Counted from the first letter of the stretch, positions 14,970 through 23,730 are shown. The stretch is 26,965 bases of DNA from Desulfovibrio sp. UBA4079 (GCA_002382645.1 DFYP01000126.1:919-27883); one strand, 5' to 3'. The notes: generated by a model not told the origin, from the letters alone. Numbers and translations: made by a program.

Positions 14970-15755
14970 ATGTTGGATTCTATGGACAAAATCATTCTGA
15001 CCCTGGACGTGGGCAATACCCAGGCCAAGGCCCGCCCGGCGCGGGCTGCGGGGACCTTCGGGGAGACGCGCGCGTTTTCCGGGCACAAGGAATCCGACGC
15101 CGGGGCCTGGACCGGGTTCCTGGAGCAGGCCGCTGCCGGAATCCGGCCCCAGGCCCTGGTCCTGGCCTCGGTGGTGCCCGCGGCCGATGTCCTGGTGCGC
15201 GAGGCCGCGGCCCGCCTGGGCTGGCCCGTGCTGGCCGTGCCCGGGGACCTGGCCGTGCCACTTCGGAACCGCTACGCCCGGCCCGCCGAGGTGGGCGCGG
15301 ACCGCCTGGTGGGCTCATTCGCCGCCCGGCGGATGTTCCCGGACCAGGAGCGCCTGGTGGTGGTGGACTTCGGCACGGCCACCACCTTTGATTGCATCCA
15401 GGGCGACGCCTTTCTGGGCGGGCTCATCTGCCCGGGGCTGCTCTCGGCCTCCCGGGCCCTGCACCAGGAGACGGCCAAGCTGCCTCTGCCCACCCTGGAA
15501 CTGCTCTCCGGGGACCTGCATATCGGGCTGAGCACCATGGACAGCATGAACCAGGGCCTGCTCTTCGGGGCCGCGGCCCAGGTGGAGGGGCTGACCCGGC
15601 GGCTGGCCGGGGTCATGGGCGGCGAGGTCTTTGTCCTGGCCACGGGCGGGCTGGCCGAGCGGGTGGCCCGGGTCTGCCCGGTGATCCGGGCCGTGGTCCC
15701 GGACCTTCTGGCCGAGGGCCTGGCGCGGGTCTATTTCGAGCCCGCAAGGCCCTGA
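14970..15755 (+). CDS. coaX: Type III pantothenate kinase
   Basis: CoaX phosphorylates pantothenate to 4'-phosphopantothenate, the first step of CoA synthesis, using the ASKHA fold. The phosphate-1 motif LTLDVGNTQAK is at the N-terminus, GADRLVG lies mid-chain, and the phosphate-2 motif is VVDFGTATTFD, followed by GGLICPGLLSASRAL and ATGGLAERV. Starts are ambiguous: ATG 14970 has AAGGA four bases ahead and gives 261 residues; ATG 14982 gives 257, the usual family length; ATG 14925 follows a purine-rich run too closely, and 14904 would add unusual sequence. CoA supply suits an acetyl-CoA-heavy metabolism, but this is a housekeeping gene. The stop is 121 bases before enolase. Confidence 0.9.
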   Translation: MLDSMDKIILTLDVGNTQAKARPARAAGTFGETRAFSGHKESDAGAWTGFLEQAAAGIRPQALVLASVVPAADVLVREAAARLGWPVLAVPGDLAVPLRNRYARPAEVGADRLVGSFAARRMFPDQERLVVVDFGTATTFDCIQGDAFLGGLICPGLLSASRALHQETAKLPLPTLELLSGDLHIGLSTMDSMNQGLLFGAAAQVEGLTRRLAGVMGGEVFVLATGGLAERVARVCPVIRAVVPDLLAEGLARVYFEPARP

Positions 15756-15803
15756 TCCGGCCGTCCGGAGCATTATTTTCGCAGAAACCCCGCATTGCCC
15801 TGT

Positions 15804-15832
15804 TTGAGCCCGGACGGAAAATGGGCTATTGT
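15804..15832 (+). promoter_or_regulatory. Sigma70 promoter of enolase
   Basis: TTGAGC (15804-15809) and TATTGT (15827-15832) are spaced by 17 bases, with four of six matches in each box. Transcription would start near 15839, about 38 bases before the enolase ATG. It sits in a locally AT-richer stretch after coaX. Confidence 0.55.
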
Positions 15833-15876
15833 CTTTCGCGAACCTGAAGTCCGAACCCCAAAGGAGACGCCCGCAT

Positions 15877-17172
15877 ATGAGCACCATCGTCGCAGTCTGG
15901 GCCCGCGAGATCCTGGATTCACGCGGCAATCCCACGGTCGAGGTCGAAGTCACCTATGAGTCCGGCGTCTCCGGACGCGCCGCCGTGCCCTCCGGGGCCT
16001 CCACCGGCGAACGCGAGGCCCTGGAGCTGCGTGACGGCGACAAGAGCCGCTTCGGCGGCAAGGGCGTGACCAAGGCCGTGACCCACATCCGCGAGGAGAT
16101 CGCCAACGCCGTGGTGGGCATGGACGGCCTGCGGCAGGTGGCCCTGGACAACGGCCTCATCGACCTGGACGGCACCGAGAACAAGTCCCGCCTGGGGGCC
16201 AACGCCATCCTCGGCGTGTCCATGGCCAACGCCCGGGCCGCGGCCAACTTCCTGGGCCTGCCCCTGTACCAGTACCTGGGCGGGATCAACGCCAAGCTCC
16301 TGCCGGTTCCGGCCATGAACATCATCAACGGCGGGGCCCACGCCCCCAACAACCTGGACATCCAGGAGTTCATGATCCTGCCCCTGGGCGCGGAGACCTT
16401 CGCCGACGCCCTGCGCATGGGCGCGGAGACCTTCCACGCCCTGAAGGGCATCCTGGCCAAGGACAAGCACGTCACCAGCGTGGGCGACGAGGGCGGCTTC
16501 GCGCCCAACCTCAAGTCCCACGCCGAGGCCTTCGAGTACATCATCCGGGCCATCGAGGCCGCAGGCTACAACCCCGGCTCGGAGATCGCCCTGGCCATCG
16601 ACGCCGCGGCCTCGGAATTCTACAAGAAGGGCAAGTACGTGCTGGCCGGGGAGAAGAAGGAGTTCAGCTCGGCCCAGCTCATCGACTTCTACGCCGGGTT
16701 CTGCGAGCGCTTCCCCGTCGTGTCCATCGAGGACGGCCTGGCCGAGGGCGACTGGGACGGCTGGATCAGCCTCACCGACCGCCTGGGCGACCGCATCCAG
16801 CTGGTGGGCGACGACATCTTCGTGACCAACCCGGACATCCTGGCCGAGGGCATCGACCGGGGCGTGGCCAACTCCATCCTCATCAAGCTGAACCAGATCG
16901 GCACGGTCACCGAGACGCTCGACACCATCGAGCTGGCCAAGCAGGCCGGCTACACCACCATGATCTCCCACCGCTCCGGCGAGACCGAGGACCACTTCAT
17001 CGCGGACCTGGCCGTGGGCCTCAACGCCGGGCAGATCAAGTCCGGCTCGCTCTCGCGCAGCGACCGGCTGGCCAAGTACAACCAGCTCCTGCGCATCGAG
17101 GAGGACCTGGAGGAGGAGGCCATCTACTACGGCCCCATCCTGGCCGAGAGCTGGTTCGGCGGCGAGGACTAG
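15877..17172 (+). CDS. eno: Enolase (phosphopyruvate hydratase)
   Basis: This 431-residue protein is of normal length for bacterial enolase, which interconverts 2-phosphoglycerate and phosphoenolpyruvate in the cytoplasm. The family landmarks are in order: AREILDSRGNPTVEVEV, SGASTGEREALELRD, GGAHAPNNLDIQEFM, SVGDEGGFAPNL, VVSIEDGLAEGDW, the Mg-binding QLVGDDIFVTN, the lysine segment LIKLNQIGT, the signature SHRSGETEDHFIADLAVG and GQIKSGSLSRSDR near the end. AAAGGAG lies 10 bases before this ATG; an in-frame ATG at 15829 falls inside the promoter and would add 16 unrelated residues. It has its own promoter and a terminator, so it is likely monocistronic. Confidence 0.97.
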   Translation: MSTIVAVWAREILDSRGNPTVEVEVTYESGVSGRAAVPSGASTGEREALELRDGDKSRFGGKGVTKAVTHIREEIANAVVGMDGLRQVALDNGLIDLDGTENKSRLGANAILGVSMANARAAANFLGLPLYQYLGGINAKLLPVPAMNIINGGAHAPNNLDIQEFMILPLGAETFADALRMGAETFHALKGILAKDKHVTSVGDEGGFAPNLKSHAEAFEYIIRAIEAAGYNPGSEIALAIDAAASEFYKKGKYVLAGEKKEFSSAQLIDFYAGFCERFPVVSIEDGLAEGDWDGWISLTDRLGDRIQLVGDDIFVTNPDILAEGIDRGVANSILIKLNQIGTVTETLDTIELAKQAGYTTMISHRSGETEDHFIADLAVGLNAGQIKSGSLSRSDRLAKYNQLLRIEEDLEEEAIYYGPILAESWFGGED

Positions 17173-17198
17173 CCGCGCCGTCTCCTGTCTGAAGCCCT

Positions 17199-17233
17199 GC
17201 GCCGGCGGTTCCACCGCCGGCGCTTTCTTTTTT
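17199..17233 (+). terminator. Rho-independent terminator of enolase
   Basis: The GC-rich arms 17199-17209 and 17213-17223 pair over 11 bp with a TCC loop, followed by a T-rich tract (TTTCTTTTTTT, 17224-17234). It starts 27 bases after the enolase stop. Confidence 0.93.
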
Positions 17234-17341
17234 CCCGCCGAGCGGTGTTATTTTTCCCGCGGATATCTTTTCTCATTCCCCAATGCGGTGTAGATGCTGG
17301 ATAATGGTGTCTCGTTGCGTTGGCGGGAACCGGGGGAAAAC

Positions 17342-18307
17342 ATGCGCGGCGCGAAGATATTGCTTATGGCACTGTTTCTGGGCCTGTCCCTGTCGGCCTG
17401 CTCCAGACCCGAGCCCATGCGCATCGCCATTTCGGCCTGGGCCGGGGTGGAGGTGGCCGAGCTGGCGGCCCGGCTGGGCCTCTATGAAAAGCACGGGGTC
17501 TCCGTGCAGATGATCCGCTTCTCGGTCTACAGCGACGCCCTGGCCGCCCTGCGCGACGGCAAGGTCCAGGCCGGGATGCAGACCCTGGACGACGCCATCC
17601 GCCAGGCCGCCGCGGGACGAAACCTGCGGGTGATCCTGGCCACGGACGCCTCCTTTGGCGGCGACGGGCTGGTGGTCCGGGCCGGGGTGGACTCCCTGGC
17701 CAAGCTCCGGGGCCTGCGCGTGGGGGCGGAGATCGGCACCGTGGGCCACTACTCCCTGCTCAAGATCCTGGAGCGGGCCGGCCTGACTCTGGAGGACATC
17801 ACCGTGGTGAGCATTCCGGCCTGGGAGATCCGCGAGGCCTTCCGGGCCGGGACCATCGACGCGGGCGTGACCTGGGAGCCCTACCTCACGGCCACGGCCC
17901 AGGAGATCGGGGGCAGCGTGCTCATCACCAGCCGCGACTATCCCGAAACCATCATCACCACCATGGCCGTTGACGCCGCCGTGGCCGCCAAGCGGCCCGG
18001 GGACGTGCGCCGGGTGGCGGCGGCCTATTTCGAGGCCTTCGACTACCTTCGGGCGCATCCCGAGGAAGCCCATGCCCTCATGGCCCTGGCCGAGGGCGTG
18101 AGCGAGGCCGAGTTCGCGGCCCACGCCGAGGGCCTGCGCTACCTGGACCTGGACGCCAACCGCGTGCTTTTCGAACGCGGCAGGCTGGCCGTGCTCACCC
18201 GGGACATCGCGGAATTCCTGCTGCGCCAGGGAGTGATCCGGTCCCTGCCCGAAGCGGGCGCGCTCCTGGACGGCTCCTTCCTGCCGCGGCCCGGAGCCGC
18301 GCGCTGA
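17342..18307 (+). CDS. Lipoprotein substrate-binding protein (NMT1/SsuA-like), probable sensor partner
   Basis: This 321-residue protein has a lipoprotein signal: MRGAKILLMALFLGL, then the lipobox LSAC with C20 as the lipidated residue. The mature part is a type-2 periplasmic binding fold of the NMT1/taurine-nitrate-like group (MRIAISAWAGVEVAELAARLG, LRGLRVGAEIGTVGHYSLLK, DAGVTWEPYLTATAQE). An in-frame ATG at 17294 would put 16 extra residues ahead of the signal peptide, so 17342 is preferred although its ribosome site is weak. No permease or ATPase gene accompanies it; instead a membrane histidine kinase begins 17 bases downstream. It likely binds a small periplasmic ligand and reports it to the kinase. 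The ligand is not predictable. Confidence 0.85.
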   Translation: MRGAKILLMALFLGLSLSACSRPEPMRIAISAWAGVEVAELAARLGLYEKHGVSVQMIRFSVYSDALAALRDGKVQAGMQTLDDAIRQAAAGRNLRVILATDASFGGDGLVVRAGVDSLAKLRGLRVGAEIGTVGHYSLLKILERAGLTLEDITVVSIPAWEIREAFRAGTIDAGVTWEPYLTATAQEIGGSVLITSRDYPETIITTMAVDAAVAAKRPGDVRRVAAAYFEAFDYLRAHPEEAHALMALAEGVSEAEFAAHAEGLRYLDLDANRVLFERGRLAVLTRDIAEFLLRQGVIRSLPEAGALLDGSFLPRPGAAR

Positions 18308-18324
18308 ACCCCGGAGCCGGAACC

Positions 18325-20409
18325 ATGCTCCTGCAACGGCTCGGACCGCGCATCGCGCTGCTCATGACCGTGGCCGCCGTGCTCGTGGCCGTGGGCGGGG
18401 TGGGGCTGTCCTATTTTCCCATGCGCCGCACCGTGTTCGAGCAGGCCGCCCGCCAGGCCCAGACCCTGGCCGACGCCATCCACTACAGCCTGGAGGTCTC
18501 CTCGCCGGGCACCGACGAGCTGACCATGCGGCGGCTGGTGGAGAAGAGCGGCACCCTGGAGAACGTGGCCCTGGTGGCGGTTTTGGATGGAGCAGGACGG
18601 GTCCGGGCCGCCAGCAACGACCGCGCGTCCATCAATCTGGATATCGTTCGGGAAGCCGTGCGGGACAATGCGTCCCGAAGCCTGGAGAAGACCGGGCGCT
18701 ACATCCTGGCTTCGCCCATGCACGGACGGGAGTTCAGCCACGCGCGCCACGACGTGGCCGGGGCCGTGTATCTGGAGATGGACATGGAGCCCCTGCTGGC
18801 CGAGCTGGGCGGCCTGTACGGCACCATCCTGGCGGAGGTGGCCCTGCTGGTGGGGGTCATGAGTCTTTTTGCCGTGGGCATCCTGCGGCGGCTGGTGATC
18901 AACCGGCTGACCCAGGTGACCGAGGGCCTGACCCAGGTGCGCGCCGGGCAGTTGGACTACCGCCTGCCCCTGGACACGGGCCAGTCCCGGGGCGACGAGA
19001 TCGGCGACCTGGCGCAACACTTCAACGCCATGGTCCAGGACCTCCAGGAGCGCACCACGGCCCAGAACCGGGCCGAGGCCGAGCTCCAGGCCGCCTACGG
19101 GGAACTCGAGAGCAAGGTGGCCGCGCGCACCCGGGAGCTGGCCCGGGCCAACTCCGAACTCTCGGCCCAGGTGGAGGAGCGGCGCCAGGTGGAATGGCGG
19201 CTCCAGGAACACCAGATGTTCCTGTCCACGGTCCTGGACGGGATCCAGGCCGGCATCTTCGTCTTCGACCCGGCCCAGGGCCGCATGGTCAGCTCCAACT
19301 CCGTGGCCCAGGCCCTGACGCACATGAACGGGGAGGAGATCAGCGAGGAGTCCTGCCGCGACGGGCACCTGGATTTCGTGGTCCAGGACAAGACCATGAA
19401 CCTGCTCTGCCCGGACTGGTCCGAGCAGGACTCCTACCTGGAGGGCATGGTCCACCTGCCCGACGGCAGGACCTTTCCGGCCTCGCGCCAGCTCATGGAG
19501 ATCATCATCGACGGCCAGGCCCACCTGGTGCAGATCGTCTTCGACATCACCGAGCGCAGGAACCTGGAGCGCCGCCTGGGCATGGCCCAGAAGCTCGAGT
19601 CCATCGGGCTTTTGGCCGCGGGGATCGCGCACGAGATCAACACGCCCGTGCAGTACGTGGGGGATTCCGTGCGCTTCGTGCGCGGCGCCTTCTCGGACCT
19701 TTCCGCCCTGCTGGACGCCCACGCCGTGCTGCGGGCCCGGGCCGTGGAGGCCGGCCTGGACGAGGAGCTCCGGCGGGTGGACGAGGCCCTGGCCGAAGCC
19801 GACCTGGAATTCCTGGAGGAAGAGGTGCCCAAGGCCTGCGCCCGGGCTCTGGACGGCCTGGACCGCGTGGCCCGCATCGTCCAGGCCATGAAGAACTTCT
19901 CGCATCCCGGCAGCGAAGAGCGGAAGCCCACGGACATCAACAAGGCCGTGCAGAACACCGTGATCGTGGCCCGCAACGAGTGGAAGTACGCGGCCGAGGT
20001 GGAGACGGACCTCGCTCCGGAACTGCCCCTGGTCTCCTGCTACGCCGCGGACATCAACCAGGTGCTCCTGAACATGCTGGTCAACGCGGCCCACGCCATC
20101 TCCGACGTGCCCGGCGAGGGGGTCAGGGGCCGGATCACCATCAGCACCAGCCAGCAGGGCGCGTTCGTGGAGATCCGCGTCAGCGACACCGGCACGGGCA
20201 TCCCCCGGGAGAACCTGGAGCGCATCTTCGATCCCTTCTTCACCACCAAGCCCGTGGGCAAGGGCACGGGCCAGGGCCTGACCATCGCCCACGACATCGT
20301 GGTCAACAAGCACGGAGGAAGCATCGACGTGGAATCGCAGGTGGGACGGGGCACGACCTTCACGGTGCGGCTGCCCCTGGAGACGGCGGAGCAAGGAGGC
20401 CTGGCATGA
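18325..20409 (+). CDS. Membrane sensor histidine kinase (HAMP-PAS-HisKA-HATPase)
   Basis: This 694-residue protein has one membrane helix at about 11-31, a periplasmic region to about 165, a second helix at about 166-187, then a HAMP linker, a coiled coil (about 240-292), and a PAS domain (about 294-410) ending DITERRNLERRL. The phospho-acceptor box is AAGIAHEINTPVQYVGD with H436. The ATPase domain has the N box NQVLLNMLVNAAHAI (near 578), the G1 box DTGTGIP (near 622), the F box FDPFFTTKPVG and the G2 box GTGQGL. It probably senses through the substrate-binding lipoprotein upstream and phosphorylates one or both downstream regulators. The start has GGAG about nine bases ahead; the stop overlaps the next ATG (ATGA). 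Confidence 0.92.
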   Translation: MLLQRLGPRIALLMTVAAVLVAVGGVGLSYFPMRRTVFEQAARQAQTLADAIHYSLEVSSPGTDELTMRRLVEKSGTLENVALVAVLDGAGRVRAASNDRASINLDIVREAVRDNASRSLEKTGRYILASPMHGREFSHARHDVAGAVYLEMDMEPLLAELGGLYGTILAEVALLVGVMSLFAVGILRRLVINRLTQVTEGLTQVRAGQLDYRLPLDTGQSRGDEIGDLAQHFNAMVQDLQERTTAQNRAEAELQAAYGELESKVAARTRELARANSELSAQVEERRQVEWRLQEHQMFLSTVLDGIQAGIFVFDPAQGRMVSSNSVAQALTHMNGEEISEESCRDGHLDFVVQDKTMNLLCPDWSEQDSYLEGMVHLPDGRTFPASRQLMEIIIDGQAHLVQIVFDITERRNLERRLGMAQKLESIGLLAAGIAHEINTPVQYVGDSVRFVRGAFSDLSALLDAHAVLRARAVEAGLDEELRRVDEALAEADLEFLEEEVPKACARALDGLDRVARIVQAMKNFSHPGSEERKPTDINKAVQNTVIVARNEWKYAAEVETDLAPELPLVSCYAADINQVLLNMLVNAAHAISDVPGEGVRGRITISTSQQGAFVEIRVSDTGTGIPRENLERIFDPFFTTKPVGKGTGQGLTIAHDIVVNKHGGSIDVESQVGRGTTFTVRLPLETAEQGGLA

Positions 20410-21611
20410 AGAACATCCTCTTCGTGGATGACGACGAACAGTTCCTCGACGGGCTCAAGGTCCTGCTGCACCGCCGCCGCAAGCAGTGGGACATGTACTT
20501 CGCGGGCAACGCCCATGAGGCCCTGGACATCATGTCCAGCCAGGAGTTCGACATCGTGGTGGCGGACATGCGCATGCCGGGCATGAGCGGGGCCGACCTG
20601 TTGGCCGAGGTCCAGCGGCTCCAGCCCGGGGCCGTGCGCATCATCCTCTCGGGCTACTCCGAGCTGCGCGCCTCGTTCAAGGCCGCCAAGCCCGCGCACC
20701 AGTTCCTGAGCAAGCCCTGCCGGTTCGAGGACCTGGTGGGGACCATCGAGCGGGTCATCCGCCTCCAGCGCGTCCTGAGCGATCCCGGGGTGCGCCAGAC
20801 CGTCTCGGGCATCGGCTCGCTGCCCGCCCTGCCGGAGGCCTACATCCGCATCCTGGACGAGCTGCGCAAGCCCGAGCCCTCGATCCAGGTGCTCGGCGAC
20901 CTGGTGAGCCAGGACGTGGGCATCTCGGCCACCCTGCTCAAGCTGGTGAACTCCTCCTTCTTCGGGTTTTTTCAGAACGTCACCAGCCCCCGCCGGGCCG
21001 TGACCCTGCTCGGCACCGAGACCCTCAAGGGCCTGTTGCTGGGGGCCCACCTGCTGGCCGGGCTGGACCTCTCCCAGTTCACGCCGTTCGCCCTGGAACG
21101 GCTCTGGGACCACAGCCTGCGCGTGGCCTCCTTCGCCCGGCGCATCGCCGAGGCCGAGGGCGCGGGCCGGGCCGAGCAGGAGGACTGCTGGTGCGCCGGG
21201 CTGCTCCACGACACGGGCAAGCTCATCCTGGCCACGGAGTGCCGGGCCGACTATGTGCGGGTCCTGGACGCGACCCTGGGCGGCAAGCTCCTGGTGGAGG
21301 CCGAGCGCGAGGTCGTCGGCTCAAGCCACGCCGAGATCGGGGCCTTTCTCCTGGGACTCTGGGGCGTGTCCGAGAGCGTGGTGGAGGCGGTCTACGACCA
21401 CCACAGCCTGGAGCGCTCGGAATACAGCGGGTTCCATCCGGCCGTGGCCGTGCACGTGGCCGACCGCATCGAGCACCAGCAGATCGGGGACGCCGACAGT
21501 GGACTCTATCCGCCCCTGGACCTGGACTGGCTGCGCAGCCAGGGCCTGGCGGAACGGGTGGAGGCCTGGATCGAGGCCTGCCGGGAGACGCCCGGGGAGG
21601 AATCCTCATGA
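20406..21611 (+). CDS. Response regulator with HDOD output domain
   Basis: This 401-residue protein starts with a receiver domain (acidic cluster FVDDDEQFL, phospho-acceptor D54 in VADMRMPGM, ILSGYSE, conserved lysine in FLSKPCR). From about residue 135 it is an HDOD domain (SLPALPEAYIRILDEL, VSQDVGISATLLKLVNSSFFG, LLGTETLKGLLL). Unlike many HDOD proteins it keeps AGLLHDTGKL, DHSLRVA and YDHHSLE, histidine/aspartate groups like those of HD hydrolases. HDOD proteins act in signalling and often in surface behaviour or c-di-GMP-linked control; the output here is not known. Both ends overlap neighbours by ATGA, so the kinase and both regulators are translationally coupled. Confidence 0.92.
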   Translation: MKNILFVDDDEQFLDGLKVLLHRRRKQWDMYFAGNAHEALDIMSSQEFDIVVADMRMPGMSGADLLAEVQRLQPGAVRIILSGYSELRASFKAAKPAHQFLSKPCRFEDLVGTIERVIRLQRVLSDPGVRQTVSGIGSLPALPEAYIRILDELRKPEPSIQVLGDLVSQDVGISATLLKLVNSSFFGFFQNVTSPRRAVTLLGTETLKGLLLGAHLLAGLDLSQFTPFALERLWDHSLRVASFARRIAEAEGAGRAEQEDCWCAGLLHDTGKLILATECRADYVRVLDATLGGKLLVEAEREVVGSSHAEIGAFLLGLWGVSESVVEAVYDHHSLERSEYSGFHPAVAVHVADRIEHQQIGDADSGLYPPLDLDWLRSQGLAERVEAWIEACRETPGEESS

Positions 21612-22759
21612 AGGAAAAGATTCTTTTCGTGGACGACGAGGTGCATATCTTGGACTCGTTTCGCGTGGGCCTGCGCAAGGACTACGACGTGGACATCGCC
21701 CTGGGGCCCGAGGAGGGCCTGGCCAAGGTCCGCGAATCCGGCCCCTTTGCCGTGGTGGTCTCGGACCTGAAGATGCCGGGCATGGACGGCATCGACTTCC
21801 TCATCCAGGTCAAGGAGAAGACCCCCAACACCGTGCGCGTCATGCTCACCGGCCACGGCGACTTCGACAAGGCCATGGACGCGGTGAACCGCGGACACAT
21901 CTTCCGCTTCCTTCAGAAGCCCTGCCCCATGGACATCCTCAAGGGCGCGCTGGAGGACGGCCTGCGCCAGTACCGGCTCATCCTGGCCGAGCGGGACCTG
22001 CTCCAGAAGACCCTCAAGGGCGCCATCGAGCTGGTCAACGAGATCGTGGCCCTGGTGAACCCCGAGGCCTTCGGCCGCTCCCAGCGCATCCTGCGCTACA
22101 TCCGCTACATGGTGCAGCAGAAGGACCTCAAGGACGGCTGGCGTCACGAGATGGCGGCCATGCTCTCCCAGGTGGGCTGCCTGACCCTCTCGGAGGCGAC
22201 CCTCAAGAAGATCCAGGAGGGCCAGGAGCTGACCCGCGAGGAGACCCAGCTCTACGAGATGCACCCGCTCATCGGCTCGAGCCTGTTGGCGCGCATTCCC
22301 CGGCTGGAGGAGGTGGCCCGCATCGTTTCCTACCAGGAGAAGGGCTTCGACGGCTCGGGCGTGCCCCACGACCCGGTGCAGGGCGAGGACATCCCCCTGG
22401 GCGCGCGCATGCTCAAGCTGGTCCTGGACTACGACGCGGCCCTGGCCCGGCTGGGCAACTCCGGCAAGGCCTTTCTGTTCATCGAGTCCCAGGGCGAGCG
22501 CTATGACCCCGAACTCCTCTATATATTGGAAGGCTACCTCGGGGTGGAGGCCCGCTACCAGTTGCGCGAGGTCAGCCTGGACGGCCTGCGCTCGGGCATG
22601 ATTCTCAACGCCGACGTGCTCTCCACCGACGGCGTGCTCATGGCCCGCAAGGGGCTGGAGGTCTCGGGCCTGCTGCGCAGCCGGCTGGAGGCCTTCGCCA
22701 AGATGGAGCGCATCGAGCCGACCTTCAAGGTCCTGGTGCCCATCGCGCCGCCGCAATAG
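21608..22759 (+). CDS. Response regulator with degenerate HD-GYP output domain
   Basis: This 383-residue protein has a receiver (FVDDEVHIL, D53 in VSDLKMPGM, LTGHGDFD, LQKPCPMDI). An HD-GYP-like domain follows from about residue 145. The usual LLHDIGK is MLSQVGC (S187/Q188 in place of HD), the HHE is YQE (242-244) and GYP is GVP (251-253), while the MHPLIGSSLL helix and LGARMLKLVLDYDAAL are retained. HD-GYP enzymes break down c-di-GMP; with most metal ligands replaced this copy is probably inactive and may work by binding. A C-terminal extension from about 310 (LREVSLDGLRSGMILNADVL) is seen in similar regulators. The start overlaps the HDOD gene stop. Confidence 0.88.
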   Translation: MKEKILFVDDEVHILDSFRVGLRKDYDVDIALGPEEGLAKVRESGPFAVVVSDLKMPGMDGIDFLIQVKEKTPNTVRVMLTGHGDFDKAMDAVNRGHIFRFLQKPCPMDILKGALEDGLRQYRLILAERDLLQKTLKGAIELVNEIVALVNPEAFGRSQRILRYIRYMVQQKDLKDGWRHEMAAMLSQVGCLTLSEATLKKIQEGQELTREETQLYEMHPLIGSSLLARIPRLEEVARIVSYQEKGFDGSGVPHDPVQGEDIPLGARMLKLVLDYDAALARLGNSGKAFLFIESQGERYDPELLYILEGYLGVEARYQLREVSLDGLRSGMILNADVLSTDGVLMARKGLEVSGLLRSRLEAFAKMERIEPTFKVLVPIAPPQ

Positions 22760-22775
22760 GACCGGGCTCCGGTCC
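22759..22775 (+). other. Short GC hairpin after the signalling operon
   Basis: GGACCGG (22759-22765) and CCGGTCC (22769-22775) pair over 7 bp with a GCT loop, directly at the stop codon. No T run follows, so it is at best a weak or Rho-assisted stop. Confidence 0.3.
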
Positions 22776-22779
22776 GCCC

Positions 22780-22808
22780 TTGCCCTTGGCCGCCGAGGAC
22801 CGTATGAT
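22780..22808 (+). promoter_or_regulatory. Sigma70 promoter of folD
   Basis: TTGCCC (22780-22785) and TATGAT (22803-22808) are spaced by 17 bases; the -10 box matches 5 of 6 and the -35 box 4 of 6. A perfect 7-bp hairpin with GCAT loop (GGCGGCC 22815-22821, GGCCGCC 22826-22832) would be at the very start of the transcript. Confidence 0.55.
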
Positions 22809-22861
22809 CGGCGCGGCGGCCGCATGGCCGCCCTTGATCCTGACAGCGCGAGGGACACGCC

Positions 22862-23728
22862 ATGATTCTTCTGGACGGCAAGAAGGTGGCCCAGGACATG
22901 CGGACCGAGATCCGCGAGGAGGTGGACCTCCTCAAGACCCGGTTCGGACGGCCGCCCGGGCTGGCCGTGATCCTGGTGGGCCAGGACCCGGCCTCCCAGG
23001 TCTATGTCCGCAACAAGGAGCGGGCCTGCGCCGAGGCCGGCATCCTGTCCATGCCCTTCCACCTGCCCGAGACCACCTCGCAGAACGAGCTGGAGGGCTT
23101 GATCCAGCGGCTCAACCGTGACGTGACCGTGGACGGCATCCTGCTCCAGTTGCCCCTGCCCGCGGGTCTGGACAGCCAGCACTGCCTGGAGCTCATCGAC
23201 CCGGGCAAGGACGTGGACGGCTTCCATCCCGTGAACGTGGGCAAGCTCACCCTGGGCCTGCCCGGATTCCGCTCCTGCACCCCGGCCGGGGTCATGGAGC
23301 TGCTGCGGCGCTACAACCTCTCGCCGGCCTGCAAGAAGGCCGTGGTGGTGGGCCGCAGCAACATCGTGGGCAAGCCCCTGGCCCTCATGCTCGGCCAGAC
23401 CGGGATCTGCGCCAACGCCACGGTGACGCTCTGCCACTCGGGCACCGCGGACCTCTGCGCCGAGTGCCGCGAGGCCGACTTCCTGTTCGTGGCCGTGGGC
23501 CGCCCCAAGTTCATCACCGGCGACATGATCAAGCCCGGCGCCGTGGTGGTGGACGTGGGCATCAACCGCACGGACCAGGGCCTGGTGGGCGACTGCGACT
23601 TCGAGAGCGTGGCCAAGGTGGCCTCGGCCCTGACCCCGGTGCCCGGCGGCGTGGGCCCCATGACCATCGCCCAGCTGCTCAAGAACACCATCGACGGCTA
23701 CAAGGCCCACGTGGGCGTGCAGGAGTAG
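22862..23728 (+). CDS. folD: Bifunctional methylenetetrahydrofolate dehydrogenase/cyclohydrolase FolD
   Basis: This 288-residue protein has the normal length and landmarks of FolD, which converts 5,10-methylene-THF to 10-formyl-THF with NADP+. They are YVRNKERACAEAGI (the catalytic Tyr/Lys region), LQLPLPAGLD, the folate-binding KDVDGFHPVNVGKL, SCTPAGVMELL, the Rossmann site VVVGRSNIVGKPLALML and the C-terminal signature PVPGGVGPMTIAQLLKNT. It has a promoter about 55 bases upstream and GAGG before the ATG. It supplies one-carbon units for purine and formyl-methionine synthesis. The NmrA-like gene begins 2 bases after the stop. Confidence 0.97.
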   Translation: MILLDGKKVAQDMRTEIREEVDLLKTRFGRPPGLAVILVGQDPASQVYVRNKERACAEAGILSMPFHLPETTSQNELEGLIQRLNRDVTVDGILLQLPLPAGLDSQHCLELIDPGKDVDGFHPVNVGKLTLGLPGFRSCTPAGVMELLRRYNLSPACKKAVVVGRSNIVGKPLALMLGQTGICANATVTLCHSGTADLCAECREADFLFVAVGRPKFITGDMIKPGAVVVDVGINRTDQGLVGDCDFESVAKVASALTPVPGGVGPMTIAQLLKNTIDGYKAHVGVQE

Positions 23729-23730
23729 GC

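Noticed and set aside
15829..15876. Upstream in-frame ATG for enolase
   Set aside because: It lies within the -10 box and before the predicted transcription start; the ATG at 15877 has AAAGGAG and matches the family N-terminus.
17294..17341. Upstream in-frame ATG for the binding-protein gene
   Set aside because: It would place charged residues before the lipoprotein signal; the signal peptide begins properly at 17342.
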